Positions 25,991-34,975 are shown, numbered from the stretch's first letter. The stretch is DNA of 64,000 bases from Nitrospirota bacterium (GCA_004296885.1 SCVN01000007.1:62001-126000), one strand, 5' to 3'. A program made the numbers and translations. Notes: a model not told the origin generated them from the sequence alone.

Positions 25991-26465
25991 GAAACCCGTG
26001 GCTGAACTGCCTGACCTCCAAGACGATCCCTACCTGAAAGTCGTGCGACCGCTGGTCGAGGCGTACCTGGCCTTCTGGCGCGAAGACAATCGCCATATCC
26101 GGTCCCTTCGCTTGACCCCGTCCCAGTTCGACGTCATTGTCACCTTGGGCGACACGGATGGGCTGACCTGCTCCGAGTTGTCCGTCCGCACCCTGGTCAC
26201 CAAGGGCACACTGACCGGCGTGCTGGACCGGCTGGAAGCCAAGGGCCTCATCCTGCGCGATGCCGTGACCGGGGACCGGCGGTGTACCAAGATCAAGCTG
26301 ACGGGCAAAGGCGAGGCATTGTTCCGCAAGACCTTTGCGGCCCACATCTCCTTCTTGCGGCCTCGCTTCGAGCGGGCGGTGACGCAAAAAGAAGCGGACC
26401 AACTCCGCACCTTGCTGCTCCGTGTCCGCGACAGCTTCCTGGATCCGGTGAAACCACCAGTGTGA
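25989..26465 (+). CDS. MarR-family transcriptional regulator
   Basis: A 158-residue winged-helix regulator. The recognition-helix region is SELSVRTLVTKGTLTGVLDRLEAKGLI (residues about 60-87), followed by the wing RDAVTGDRRCTKIKLTGKG, both typical of MarR. The N- and C-terminal helices would form the dimer interface. The promoter upstream overlaps the ATG at 25989, so either that promoter is not used or translation starts at the in-frame GTG at 25998 (nearly leaderless). A cytochrome c gene begins 26 bp after the stop with a strong Shine-Dalgarno, which suggests that the regulator controls both. The effector could be an oxidant or phenolic, as for many MarR proteins, but nothing in the sequence shows this. 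Confidence 0.88.
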   Translation: MKPVAELPDLQDDPYLKVVRPLVEAYLAFWREDNRHIRSLRLTPSQFDVIVTLGDTDGLTCSELSVRTLVTKGTLTGVLDRLEAKGLILRDAVTGDRRCTKIKLTGKGEALFRKTFAAHISFLRPRFERAVTQKEADQLRTLLLRVRDSFLDPVKPPV

Positions 26466-26491
26466 CGTTGCTCAAAGAGGAGGTGCCACCC

Positions 26492-27013
26492 ATGTCATTA
26501 CCCAGCCTGCGCATTCGTCTCGCCCTCGCTGCAGCACTTGCATCCGCATCGTACGGTGTCCATGTCGCCGAGCCGTCGACGCCCCCGCACAAACCGAGCA
26601 AGCAGGCCGAGACAGCGACACTGGAGCGGGGGCGCTACCTCGTCAAACTCGGCGGGTGCAACGACTGCCACACGCCGGGCTACGCCCAGTCCGGAGGCGC
26701 GGTGGATGAGAAGCAATGGCTGGCGGGCGACAAGCTCGGCTGGCGCGGGCCCTGGGGCACCACCTACGCCACCAACCTCAGGCTCTACATGCAGACCATG
26801 ACCGAAGACCAGTGGGTGCAGGCGGCCCGCACCCTGCAAACACGTCCCCCCATGCCCTGGTTCACGATCCGCACGATCCATGAACGCGACTTGCGCGCCA
26901 TGTACCGGTTCATCAAGCATCTTGGACCGGCCGGTGAACAGGCGCCCTCGGCTCTCCCGCCGGATCAGGAGCCGCCGCAGCCATACGTCCAGTTTCCGCA
27001 TCCTCCCAAATGA
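26492..27013 (+). CDS. Exported monoheme c-type cytochrome
   Basis: A 173-residue periplasmic cytochrome. The ATG at 26492 is preceded by AGAGGAGGTG, a strong ribosome-binding site, and begins a signal peptide (SLPSLRIRLALAAALASAS). One heme motif, CNDCH, occurs in RGRYLVKLGGCNDCHTPGYAQ. Downstream Met candidates for the sixth ligand lie in LRLYMQTMTEDQWV and in TRPPMPWF. The C-terminus is Pro-rich. The pattern of Thr-Pro after the heme and W..AARTLQTRPPMPW resembles cytochromes paired with dehydrogenases. It lies directly downstream of marR in the same transcription unit. Electron partner unknown. Confidence 0.87.
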   Translation: MSLPSLRIRLALAAALASASYGVHVAEPSTPPHKPSKQAETATLERGRYLVKLGGCNDCHTPGYAQSGGAVDEKQWLAGDKLGWRGPWGTTYATNLRLYMQTMTEDQWVQAARTLQTRPPMPWFTIRTIHERDLRAMYRFIKHLGPAGEQAPSALPPDQEPPQPYVQFPHPPK

Positions 27014-27068
27014 TTCGCCGGGAGCACCCCTTGCGATGGGTTCATGGCCAGGGCTGCCCTCTCGCGTG

Positions 27069-27821
27069 ATGCGCCTGACCATCCTCGGCTCCGGCACCAA
27101 CGTCCATCCCGCCCGCGCCGCTTCCGGATACCTGGTCCGGACGGACCGGATCTTCCTGATGGACTTCGGCCCCCGCACCCTCATGAACCTCATCAAGACC
27201 GGCGTGGACCGGCATCGGATCACCCACATCCTGTTTTCGCATTTCCATGCCGATCACTTCGCAGATTTTATTCCCTTTTTCTTCGATGCGGTCTACTATG
27301 CCAAGCATGTCGGCAGACGCGAGGACCTGACGATCATCGGCCCGCGCGGCACGAAGCGGCTGTTCGGCGTCATGCTGCACACCTTCCCCGGGTTCGGGAC
27401 CGCTCCATTCCGCATCACGATCCGCGAAGTGGCCGACCGGAGCTTTCGCATCGGCAAAACGCGGATCACCGCGCGCACGGTGGCGCACAGTCCTCGGCTG
27501 CACTGTCTGGGGTATCGGGTGCGCTACGGCAAGAAGACGCTGGTCTACTCGGGCGATGCGATGTATTGCGACGGTTTGCTCGCGCTCTGCCGCAAGGCGG
27601 ATGCGGCCGTCTTGGACTGTTCATTCCCCGAGAACCGCCCGGGCCCCGGCCACATGCACGCGGGGGACTGTGGCAGGGTGGCGCAGGAAGCCGGCGTCAG
27701 GCGCCTGATCCTGTCGCACTTTTATCCGATCGCTGAACGCTACGACGTCGCGCGGCAGGCCGGACGCCGGTTCGACGGCCGGATTACGGTGGGCCGCGAC
27801 TTAATGACGGTGCGCCTGTGA
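27069..27821 (+). CDS. MBL-fold metallohydrolase, RNase Z-like
   Basis: A 250-residue metallo-beta-lactamase-fold protein, started at the ATG before RLTILGSGTNVHPAR. This is the first beta strand of the fold, so earlier starts are unlikely. The metal-binding motif is FSHFHADHFAD (HxHxDH) near residue 57. Further ligands are likely His in VAHSPRLHCLGYRV, Asp in YSGDAMY, and His in ILSHFYP. The arrangement resembles RNase Z/BN-type and related phosphodiesterases, but the flexible exosite arm is short, so tRNA 3'-end processing is not certain. It lies 55 bp downstream of the cytochrome gene on the same strand. Confidence 0.87.
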   Translation: MRLTILGSGTNVHPARAASGYLVRTDRIFLMDFGPRTLMNLIKTGVDRHRITHILFSHFHADHFADFIPFFFDAVYYAKHVGRREDLTIIGPRGTKRLFGVMLHTFPGFGTAPFRITIREVADRSFRIGKTRITARTVAHSPRLHCLGYRVRYGKKTLVYSGDAMYCDGLLALCRKADAAVLDCSFPENRPGPGHMHAGDCGRVAQEAGVRRLILSHFYPIAERYDVARQAGRRFDGRITVGRDLMTVRL

Positions 27822-27873
27822 AGCAAAATCGGTGGGGCGGCCGTGCCGCCGGCTCTCACACGTAGGACGGGCG

Positions 27874-28761
27874 CTAGGACCCGCAGCCCTCTTCCTGATC
27901 CGATCCTTCCGACCCCTTGGATCTGCCGTCCAGCACCTCGATGAAGCGGGTCAGCCGCGTCTCTTTCACCGTCTCATCCAATTTGTGGTAGATGGCAATG
28001 AGGTTCTTGAGGGTTCGGACCAGAATGGCCCTGGACGGACTCTTGGCCAGATACCGCTCTTCGAATCCATACCCGGCCTGCATCAAGAACCGCGCGCAGT
28101 CCTTCTCGGTCAGCAGCGCGCCTCCGTTAAAGCAGTCCACAAACACCTTATACCGCTCCGACTCGTGCTTGACCAGGAAATGCCCCGGCATGCCCACCCC
28201 CGCCAAGGGAAGGCCCAAGCGCTGTCCGATGAGCAGATAGACGAGGGACAGGCTGATCGGAATCCCCGTCCGCCGATCGAGTACCCGGTTCAAATAACTG
28301 TTGTCCGTTTCATAATAGTTCCTGGTATTGCCGCGGAAGCCCTGCTCGGCGAACAGGTACCGGCCGAGTGTTTTCACCGCCTCTTCGCCGGAGACCCGCA
28401 AGCCCATCCGCTCGCGCACCTCGGCCGCCAGGGCGTCGAGCTGGGCACGGTAGGTCGGCACGTCCAGGTTGGGGTAGGCGTACCGGGCGATGAGAAACGC
28501 GCCGGCTTCCAGATCCACGCCGTCGTCGGACGCGGAGACGAGCGCATGGAGTTCATCCTCCAGCCGCTTCCCCCGAATCTCATCGAGCACCCCCTCGATG
28601 CGCTTGGCCATTTCCGGCTGTTCGATCTCGGCCTCTTGAAGCAGGGGCACGGCCGTGTCGCCGATCTCGATGAGTTTGCCGGTGATCGTCTTGACGATCC
28701 GGTCGTTCTCGTCGGACAGGAGCCGGATCAGCGCTTTAATCTGGTTCTCGCCGGTCGGCAT
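27874..28761 (-). CDS. SirB1-family (transglutaminase-like) protein
   Basis: A 295-residue protein of the SirB1/transglutaminase-core-2 family, a conserved bacterial family of unclear biochemical role. Residues 1-85 are helical and include HEAT-like segments (IKALIRLLSDENDRIVKTI). The conserved core is DLEAGAFLIARYAYPNLD, LFAEQGFRGNTRNYYETDNSYLNRVLDRRTGIPISLSLVY in separate parts, and GVGMPGHFLVKH. The last part supplies the His, while the catalytic Cys position of true transglutaminases is not obvious. The ATG at 28761 was chosen because the upstream extension is Cys/Arg-rich and intrudes on the ABC permease end. The gene lies downstream of the ABC transporter genes. Confidence 0.85.
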   Translation of the reverse strand: MPTGENQIKALIRLLSDENDRIVKTITGKLIEIGDTAVPLLQEAEIEQPEMAKRIEGVLDEIRGKRLEDELHALVSASDDGVDLEAGAFLIARYAYPNLDVPTYRAQLDALAAEVRERMGLRVSGEEAVKTLGRYLFAEQGFRGNTRNYYETDNSYLNRVLDRRTGIPISLSLVYLLIGQRLGLPLAGVGMPGHFLVKHESERYKVFVDCFNGGALLTEKDCARFLMQAGYGFEERYLAKSPSRAILVRTLKNLIAIYHKLDETVKETRLTRFIEVLDGRSKGSEGSDQEEGCGS

Positions 28762-28847
28762 CGTGCGTCGCTCGCCTCTCGTCTTTCGATATTCGTCGGC
28801 CGTCTGACGTGTCACGAGACACGTTTCACCCGGCACAGGTTCTTCCG

Positions 28848-29627
28848 TCACCCGATCGCACGGCGAAACGCCTTCGCACTCCCGTACAGGCACAGGGCGT
28901 CGAAGGCCACCATGATCAGCAGCACAATGCCCAGAGGTCGCAGGGCATCCGCCCACCCGGTCAGAATCAACGGTCGGATCGCGTCGATAGCCCAGGTCAT
29001 TGGATTGAGCACCGCCAACATGGCCATGAACTTGGGCATGGCGGACAGCGGGACCAAAGCCGAGCTGAGAAAAATCATGGGCAGGGAGAGGAAGCCCAGC
29101 ACAGAGAAGAAATCCCCGTGGCTTTTGACCGAGAAGGCCATGGCCATGGAAATGGCCGTCAGCCCCACGCCGAACAGCATCCCGATGAGCAGGATCACCG
29201 CCACACCGAAGAAGCCGGTCGCCGGCGTGACGCCGAATAGGAAGGCCACGCCCAGAATCACCAGGACTTGCAACGAGGTCACCGTCGTCACGAAGAGAAA
29301 CCGGCTCAGAATCACGGAGGTCCGGTGGATGGGCGTGGACATCAGCCGCTCCAGAAACCCGTTTTCCTTGTCGAACAGCAGGTCCACTCCGCCCGCCAGC
29401 CCGTTGTTGAGCACGGTCATCACCACCACGCCCGCCGTGAGGAAGCTGATGTAATTGGGCGCCTGCACCACCTGCACGTCGGCGGCGCGCTGAAAGAGGT
29501 TGCCGAAAAAAATCAACCAGAACAGCATCGGCTGGATCAGCGTGAACAACATGCTGAACTTCTCGCGGCTCAGCCGGCGGACCCAGCGCATCGTGAGCGC
29601 GGCAATCTCCTGTCGGTATTCGTTCAT
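28848..29627 (-). CDS. ABC-2 type transporter permease
   Basis: A 259-residue membrane protein with six predicted helices in the ABC-2 layout. The N-terminal helix-forming RREKFSMLFTLIQPMLFWLIFF is followed by a periplasmic loop (FQRAADVQVVQAPNYISFLTAG). The family region DLLFDKENGFLERLMSTPI acts as coupling helix, and the C-terminal helices include MIFLSSALVPLSAMPKFMAMLAVLNPMTWAID in parts. The start at 29627 lies 4 bp after the ATPase gene stop. Together with that ATPase it forms a two-gene exporter of the drug, antibiotic or polysaccharide type (DrrAB-like). Substrate cannot be told. Confidence 0.92.
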   Translation of the reverse strand: MNEYRQEIAALTMRWVRRLSREKFSMLFTLIQPMLFWLIFFGNLFQRAADVQVVQAPNYISFLTAGVVVMTVLNNGLAGGVDLLFDKENGFLERLMSTPIHRTSVILSRFLFVTTVTSLQVLVILGVAFLFGVTPATGFFGVAVILLIGMLFGVGLTAISMAMAFSVKSHGDFFSVLGFLSLPMIFLSSALVPLSAMPKFMAMLAVLNPMTWAIDAIRPLILTGWADALRPLGIVLLIMVAFDALCLYGSAKAFRRAIG

Positions 29628-29631
29628 AAAG

Positions 29632-30615
29632 CTAGACCTCTTCCTCGGCTGCGGGGAATTCCTCGCGGATGGCATGGCCCGTGTGGGCCACGAACACATC
29701 GTCCAGCCTGGGCCGGTGGTACTCGATGAATTCCACCGGACACGCCAGCCGGTTGGCCGTCTCCAGGATCGCCGGCAAGGCCTTCTCGGGAGATTCCACC
29801 CGAATGTCCAGCCCCGTCGGCTTGGCGCTGATTGCTCGAATGGAGGGAAGCCCTTTGAGCGCAGCGGCCAACGGCTCCACCCGTGCCAACGCCGCCGAGC
29901 CGACGGTCACGGACACGATGTCCCCGCCCAAGCCCGATTTCAACTCTGTCGGTGACCCCAGCGCCTTGATATGCCCCCCGTCGATGATGGCCAGCCGATC
30001 GCACAGCTGGTCCGCCTCGTCAAGATAGTTGGTCGTCATCACGACGGTGATGCCCCGTTTCCGCAGTTGCCGGACATAGTCCCAGATACGGAGACGGCTC
30101 TGGACGTCCAGCCCCAACGTCGGTTCGTCCAAGAAGAGGATCTTGGGATTCGGCAACAGGCCGCAGGCGATGTCCAGCTTCCGCTTCATCCCGCCCGAGT
30201 AGGTCTTGGCCGGCTGATCCGCCTTGCCTTCCAAATCCACCAGCTTGAGCAGTTCCGCAATGCGGCGGAGGCTTTCCTCCTTCGACAGATGGTACAAGTC
30301 GCCCAGCAGCAGCAGATGCTCGCGCCCGGTCAGGAATCGATCGATGGCCCGCTCTTGGGGCACATAGCCGATCAGCCGGCGGACGCGATCCGCATCCCGA
30401 ACGACATCATACCCCAGCACCGTCGCCTGGCCGGAGGTCGGGCGCAGCAGCGTGATGAGAATTCGCAGGGTCGTGCTTTTGCCTGCCCCATTGGGCCCCA
30501 GGAGGGCGAAAATTTCTCCCGTCCGGATCTGGAACGAGAGATCCTGGATGGCGACGACGCCGTCATACTTCTTGCCCAACTTGGACACATCAATGGCGAC
30601 CGACTGCTCCATCAT
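29632..30615 (-). CDS. ABC transporter ATP-binding protein (DrrA-like)
   Basis: A 327-residue ATPase. Walker A GPNGAGKST near residue 41, Q-loop in GYVPQERAID, signature YSGGMKRKLDIA near 140, Walker B KILFLDEPTLGLD near 158, and switch His replaced by Asn in VVMTTNYLDEADQL. The canonical switch residue there is His (MTTHYLDEA), so the TTN is notable although it is common in DrrA-like proteins. The C-terminal 90 residues are the DUF4162-type extension. The ATG at 30615 overlaps the stop of the upstream Lon-domain gene by 4 bp. The permease gene follows after 4 bp, forming one operon. Confidence 0.93.
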   Translation of the reverse strand: MMEQSVAIDVSKLGKKYDGVVAIQDLSFQIRTGEIFALLGPNGAGKSTTLRILITLLRPTSGQATVLGYDVVRDADRVRRLIGYVPQERAIDRFLTGREHLLLLGDLYHLSKEESLRRIAELLKLVDLEGKADQPAKTYSGGMKRKLDIACGLLPNPKILFLDEPTLGLDVQSRLRIWDYVRQLRKRGITVVMTTNYLDEADQLCDRLAIIDGGHIKALGSPTELKSGLGGDIVSVTVGSAALARVEPLAAALKGLPSIRAISAKPTGLDIRVESPEKALPAILETANRLACPVEFIEYHRPRLDDVFVAHTGHAIREEFPAAEEEV

Positions 30616-31286
30616 CCCCAACCTTTCACGCCGCCGCGCTCCTGTAGTTTGAACTCCAGCAGATCGTTGAGACGGCGGGCCCGCTGATGCAGACTATCTG
30701 CCTCCATCAGAAACTGTTTTTCGAGCGGGGTCAGATCGAGGTAGCTGGCCAGACTGTTGACCAGCGCCTCATCGTCCACCGCTTGACGCAACAACCCTTC
30801 CCACTGATGCCCGTCGTCGCTCGAGCTCAGGTAGGTATCCAGGAGCCGAACCAGCGCCGCCCTGGTGGCCGGTTCCAGGCTCACCGCACCGTCGTTCGGT
30901 ATGAGCCGGACCCTGGCCCGCCGATAGCTTTTCTCATAAAACTGTTCGCAGATCTCAAACCGGGACAAGCCTTGCAACAGAATGTTGAACCGGCCGTCGG
31001 GCAACGGCTGCACACTCACCAGCCGCCCGACACAGCCCATGTCAAAAACCGGTGGATTCCCGTAGTAATCTTCTTCCCAGCCTTCCTTCAGAAGCGCCAT
31101 CCCGACGCACTGCCCCCCGGCCACCGCGTCGGTGACCATCTCGCGGTAACGAGGCTCAAAGATGTGCAGCGGCAGGTACGTTTTGGGGAAAAACACGACG
31201 TTGGGAAGAGGGAAGACCGGGATGTGTTCCGGCACATGAAACTCCGCATCCTCGCCGGAGGGGCCGCGCCCCGGATCGATTGGCAT
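30612..31286 (-). CDS. Lon-substrate-binding-domain protein (LonN-like)
   Basis: A 224-residue protein made only of the Lon protease N-terminal domain. It starts around IPVFPLPNVVFFPKTYLPLHIFEPRYREM, continues with GCVGRLVSVQPLPDGRFNILLQGLSRFEI, and ends in a helical bundle (LDLTPLEKQFLMEADSLHQRARRLNDLLEF). No ATPase or Ser-Lys protease part is present. Stand-alone proteins of this kind are common and may capture peptides or act as adaptors. The leader DPGRGPSGEDAEF is unconserved. The gene is the first of a coupled set with the ABC ATPase and permease; whether it is functionally related to export is unknown. Confidence 0.9.
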   Translation of the reverse strand: MPIDPGRGPSGEDAEFHVPEHIPVFPLPNVVFFPKTYLPLHIFEPRYREMVTDAVAGGQCVGMALLKEGWEEDYYGNPPVFDMGCVGRLVSVQPLPDGRFNILLQGLSRFEICEQFYEKSYRRARVRLIPNDGAVSLEPATRAALVRLLDTYLSSSDDGHQWEGLLRQAVDDEALVNSLASYLDLTPLEKQFLMEADSLHQRARRLNDLLEFKLQERGGVKGWG

Positions 31287-31425
31287 GCCTCACGATAGCC
31301 GAAGGCTGTTTGCAAAGTCAACAGCGCACCGGCACGCGACACGCTCCCCGAGATGCAGAAAACCCTCTTCAATACTGGAGATTTGCGCGGTCTTCCGGCG
31401 CATGTTATAAGCCTGGCGTACGCCG

Positions 31426-32658
31426 ATGGCCCCGATCACCGGGCCTCGTCGGCTTGTGCCCGACCAGGGCGAGGTGCGTTTGTCACATTCCATCCCCCTA
31501 GTCCGCCGAGATCGTGCCGGTTGGTGTCTGCTCCTCGCCTGCCTCTTGGCCGGCATCCTGCTGGCCATCCCTGCATCGGGCCCTGCGACGGTCCCCGCTG
31601 AACCGCCCTCGCCGGGGGTTTACCGCCACCCTGAGCCCGGATACGTCTATCGCTTTCCGCGCGACCATGGGTCCCATGAGGAGTTTCGGACGGAATGGTG
31701 GTACTACACCGGCCATCTGTCCACCAAGAGTGGGCGGCGGTTCGGCTATCAACTGACGTTTTTCCGGCGAGGGGTCACGCAGGAGGCGGCCCGGAAGAAT
31801 CCGTCCCGTTGGGCGATCCGCCATCTCTACTTGGCCCACGTGGCCCTGACCGATCTGGATCGCTCCCGGTTCTCCTATGCCGAAAAACTGAGCCGGGCCG
31901 GCCTCGGCAAGGCGGGGGCCGACCCTGGCCAACTCCACGTCTGGATCGACCGTTGGAAGGCCGAAGCGTCTCCCGCCGAACCGCATCACCATCACCTCCA
32001 GGCCACCGGAGACGATTTTGCACTGGACCTGACGGTTGCGTCCGAGAAACAACCTGTTGTCCACGGCCAAGGCGGTGTCAGCCGCAAAGGGGCCGCGCCT
32101 GAACAGGCCTCTCATTATTACTCGCTGACTCGCTTGTCGACGTCAGGCACCATCACCGTCGCGGGGGCAGTCCTGCCGGTCACCGGATTGAGTTGGATGG
32201 ACCACGAGTTTGGCTCCGGCGACCTTGGCGCAAACCAGGTCGGCTGGGATTGGTTCGGCATCCAGTTGGACAACCGGACGGACGTGATGCTCTACCGGCT
32301 GCGCCTGGCGGACGGCACGATCGATCCCGCCTCCAGCGGAAGCCTGATCCTCCCGGACGGACGGGTGCAAGCGCTGGCGGCATCGGACGTCCGCGTTGAA
32401 GTCTTGGAGTTCTGGACGAGCCGGCTCAGCGGCGCCCACTATCCGGCTCGATGGAGGATTGCGATTCCATCGGCGGACCTGATGCTGGAGGTGACCCCGG
32501 AGCTCACCAACCAGGAACTGCTCACCACCCGCAGCACCCAGGTGACCTACTGGGAAGGGGCCGCCCGGATCACCGGCACTCAGCGAGGCATGCCACTGGC
32601 AGGGGCAGGCTACGTAGAGCTGACCGGCTACGCCGAGCGCTTTCGGCCACGCCTCTGA
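31426..32658 (+). CDS. Exported lipocalin-like protein, AttH/CrtC family
   Basis: A product of up to 410 residues with a signal segment (WCLLLACLLAGILLAIPASG). The mature protein begins with the family signature FPRDHGSHEEFRTEWWYYTG and continues GRRFGYQLTFFRRGV. The second lipocalin-like half carries GLSWMDHEFGSG and GWDWFGIQLDNRTDVMLYRLR. These match the AttH/carotenoid 1,2-hydratase (CrtC) fold family. No carotenoid genes are nearby, so hydratase activity is not implied; AttH-like proteins often accompany MacB-type exporters, and none lies adjacent. The true start is unclear: the first ATG is at 31426, but GTG at 31474 after GGGCGAGG gives a more usual signal peptide. Confidence 0.85.
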   Translation: MAPITGPRRLVPDQGEVRLSHSIPLVRRDRAGWCLLLACLLAGILLAIPASGPATVPAEPPSPGVYRHPEPGYVYRFPRDHGSHEEFRTEWWYYTGHLSTKSGRRFGYQLTFFRRGVTQEAARKNPSRWAIRHLYLAHVALTDLDRSRFSYAEKLSRAGLGKAGADPGQLHVWIDRWKAEASPAEPHHHHLQATGDDFALDLTVASEKQPVVHGQGGVSRKGAAPEQASHYYSLTRLSTSGTITVAGAVLPVTGLSWMDHEFGSGDLGANQVGWDWFGIQLDNRTDVMLYRLRLADGTIDPASSGSLILPDGRVQALAASDVRVEVLEFWTSRLSGAHYPARWRIAIPSADLMLEVTPELTNQELLTTRSTQVTYWEGAARITGTQRGMPLAGAGYVELTGYAERFRPRL

Positions 32659-32758
32659 AGTTCTCTTGCACGGACCCCGTGCTCACCATCGTCGGGAGGG
32701 GTCGCCGCCCGGCTCCCGCCCTTGACTCGTTTACCGGCCGTATGGCACGGTCGCAGGC

Positions 32759-33847
32759 ATGCCGATCCTATCAGCTCCCGCATGGCCGCCACCCACCACG
32801 CGCGCGAAATTCCGTCTGATCGCCGGGCTGCTGATCCTGCTGGCCACGGGGTGGCCAGCCGCCTGCAGCAAGCAAAGCGACGCCATCGTTTCGATCGCAC
32901 TGCACCCCACCAACGCCGACATCCTCTATGTGGCCACCAATGAGTCGGTGTATAAAACTCGCGACGGCGGCGCCTCCTGGGACCGAATGGCCACGGACTT
33001 GAGCTCTTACCGGGTCCTTTCACTCGCGCTGGACCCGGCGCATCCGGCCTCGGTCTACGCCGGGACGATGGGAGACGCCGTTTACAAAAGCCCTGACGGG
33101 GGACAGCGTTGGATTGCGCATAATGCGGGGCTGAAGGAGCATGTGTCCGTGGTGAACCGATTCGTTTTCGATACGCGTGACACCGAAACCGTCTATGCCG
33201 CCACGACGGTGGGAGTCTTTCGCAGCACGGACGGCGGGCGCCTCTGGGACGAGCGGATGGCCGGCATGAAGGAGGTTCATATCGTGTTCACGCTCACGAT
33301 GGACCCCACCAGACCCAATATCTTCTACGCCGGCACATCCGGCGGTGCCTACCGGAGCCTTGACGGCACGTCCTCCTGGCAGAAGGTGAACAACGGACTG
33401 ATCCCCCCTGAAATTTTGGATGCCTCCCTCTCCCTCGGCGTCAGCACGATCGCCATCGATCCGAAAACGCCCGACACGGTCTATGCAGGAACCAACAATG
33501 GTCTTTTTATGAGCACCGATCGGGCCGATGCCTGGACCCGCATCGGACAGTCCCTGACCGACCAGTACATCAGCAGCCTCGTGATTGACCCGGGCAATCC
33601 GTCGGTCTTGTATGCAGGAGGCCGATCCGGCATCCACAAGAGCCTGGACAGAGGCCGGACCTGGCAGGCGATGAACGAAGGACTGGAGACGCTCAATGTC
33701 CGAACCATCGTGATGAGTCCGCAAGACTCGCAGACCCTTTACCTGGGGACGAACGGGAGCGGACTGTACCGGAGCCGCGATGGAGCCCGTAGTTGGACCC
33801 GCGTGCACATCGCGGACAAAACAGCGTCCCCTCCTGCAGGGGCCTGA
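32759..33847 (+). CDS. Exported BNR/sortilin-type beta-propeller protein
   Basis: A 362-residue protein with an N-terminal membrane/export signal (LIAGLLILLATGWPAAC), possibly a lipoprotein with Cys near residue 36. The rest is six or seven repeats of about 45 residues. Each has a consensus of an IAIDP.TPDTVYAGT strand followed by G.Y.S.DGG.SW, as in VYKTRDGGASWDRM and IHKSLDRGRTWQAM. This matches Vps10/sortilin or YCF48-like propellers (Asp-box repeats), usually protein- or glycan-binding. The stop lies 19 bp before the phosphatase gene, so the two may be co-transcribed. Ligand unknown. Confidence 0.85.
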   Translation: MPILSAPAWPPPTTRAKFRLIAGLLILLATGWPAACSKQSDAIVSIALHPTNADILYVATNESVYKTRDGGASWDRMATDLSSYRVLSLALDPAHPASVYAGTMGDAVYKSPDGGQRWIAHNAGLKEHVSVVNRFVFDTRDTETVYAATTVGVFRSTDGGRLWDERMAGMKEVHIVFTLTMDPTRPNIFYAGTSGGAYRSLDGTSSWQKVNNGLIPPEILDASLSLGVSTIAIDPKTPDTVYAGTNNGLFMSTDRADAWTRIGQSLTDQYISSLVIDPGNPSVLYAGGRSGIHKSLDRGRTWQAMNEGLETLNVRTIVMSPQDSQTLYLGTNGSGLYRSRDGARSWTRVHIADKTASPPAGA

Positions 33848-33866
33848 CAGGCTCCGGACAATCATT

Positions 33867-34472
33867 ATGCCGACGATATTTCTGGTTCGACACGGAGAGA
33901 CCGACTGGAACCGGAGCGGGCAAATCATGGGCGAGCAGCCCGTGCCCTTGAATGAGCAGGGCTTGGCACAAGCACAACGATTGGCAAGCTTGTTGATGAA
34001 CCGCCCGATCCGCGCAATCCACTCAAGCCCGGTTGCACGAGCGCGGCAAACCGCGGAGATCCTCACCTCGGCGATAAACGTCCCCGTGACGATCGACCGA
34101 GGGCTGACCGAGATCGGCGTGGGCCGGTGGGAAGGACTCTACTGGAAGGATCTTGCCGATCAGATCATCCGGCAGGACTTGTACCGCAAGCCCCACGAAG
34201 CCCGTCCACCCGGCGGCGAAACCTTGCGCGAGGTCCAGGAGCGCGCCGTGGCCGTGGTGGAACGGGCCTGCGCAATACAATCGGAAGGCCCGCTCCTTTT
34301 TGTGTCCCATGCCGACGTCTTGCGCGCGATCCTGGCCCATTATCTCAAGCTGGACCTGGCCACCATACGACAGGTGCGCATCAGCCATGCAGCACTCACA
34401 GCGATTGAGGTTCATGGAGGCCTGACAGACCTTGTGTGCCTGAACTATCCTCCCGATCCGTCAATTCTATAA
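33867..34472 (+). CDS. Histidine phosphatase (phosphoglycerate-mutase-like) family protein
   Basis: A 201-residue cofactor-independent-of-metal phosphatase. The catalytic phospho-His is in FLVRHGETDWN (residues 5-15). Arg in SSPVARARQTAEIL, Glu in TEIGVGRWEGLYW, and the second His in LLFVSHADVLRAIL complete the active site. The length fits GpmB/CobC-type phosphatases. Possible substrates are phosphosugars, alpha-ribazole phosphate or small metabolites; no cobalamin genes are nearby to support CobC. The ATG at 33867 puts RHG at the usual distance from the N-terminus; an upstream extension is not conserved-looking. Confidence 0.92.
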   Translation: MPTIFLVRHGETDWNRSGQIMGEQPVPLNEQGLAQAQRLASLLMNRPIRAIHSSPVARARQTAEILTSAINVPVTIDRGLTEIGVGRWEGLYWKDLADQIIRQDLYRKPHEARPPGGETLREVQERAVAVVERACAIQSEGPLLFVSHADVLRAILAHYLKLDLATIRQVRISHAALTAIEVHGGLTDLVCLNYPPDPSIL

Positions 34473-34486
34473 CCTCTCGTTCGGGG

Positions 34487-34975
34487 TCAGTAGCCGCCCT
34501 TGCCTTCGGTGCGATCCTCCCCATGGCGATAGCGGTTCTGATAGCGGCTCATCCCCTCGGACAAGGTCTTCCACTCCGACGCCGTCAGCATGTCCTTCAG
34601 CTTGAACCGCAAGCCGAGAATTTTCGTGGCCGAGCGCATCCGGCTGTTGTTTGCCTCGTCCAAAATTTTCGTGAACTCCTCCGGGACCGCCTCGTAATTC
34701 GCATTCGCTTCGTACAGCTTCTGATGGAAACGGCGCTGTTGCTGGTAGGATTGCTTGATCTCTTCAATCATGTCTCCGACCACCGCCTTCGCACGTTTGG
34801 CCTTGTCCATATCCTGGACCGACTGGTCAACGAGCGCATCCATCTCCTGTTGCGCTTTCTCGCCCATCGTATCCATGCCGCGGCCGTACCCGCCCGTTCC
34901 ATGATAGCCACCGCACCCGGCCAAAGGCAGCCAGACCAACAGACTCATTGCAAGCCACAATCTGGTACCGTTCAT
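34487..34975 (-). CDS. Predicted lipoprotein, helical (Spy/CpxP-like in character)
   Basis: A 162-residue protein with a clear lipobox: the leader TRLWLAMSLLVWLPLAGC is followed by a Gly/Tyr-rich linker GGYHGTGGYGRG. The rest is a long helical region (about residues 35-150) rich in Lys, Glu, Gln and Met, with VVGDMIEEIKQSYQQQRRFHQKLYEANANYE split over two helices and a late LKDMLTASEWKTLSEGM segment. The latter resembles the LT..Q motif of periplasmic helical chaperones such as Spy or metal resistors, but this is only a resemblance. It converges on the phosphatase gene with 14 bp between stops. Confidence 0.72.
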   Translation of the reverse strand: MNGTRLWLAMSLLVWLPLAGCGGYHGTGGYGRGMDTMGEKAQQEMDALVDQSVQDMDKAKRAKAVVGDMIEEIKQSYQQQRRFHQKLYEANANYEAVPEEFTKILDEANNSRMRSATKILGLRFKLKDMLTASEWKTLSEGMSRYQNRYRHGEDRTEGKGGY

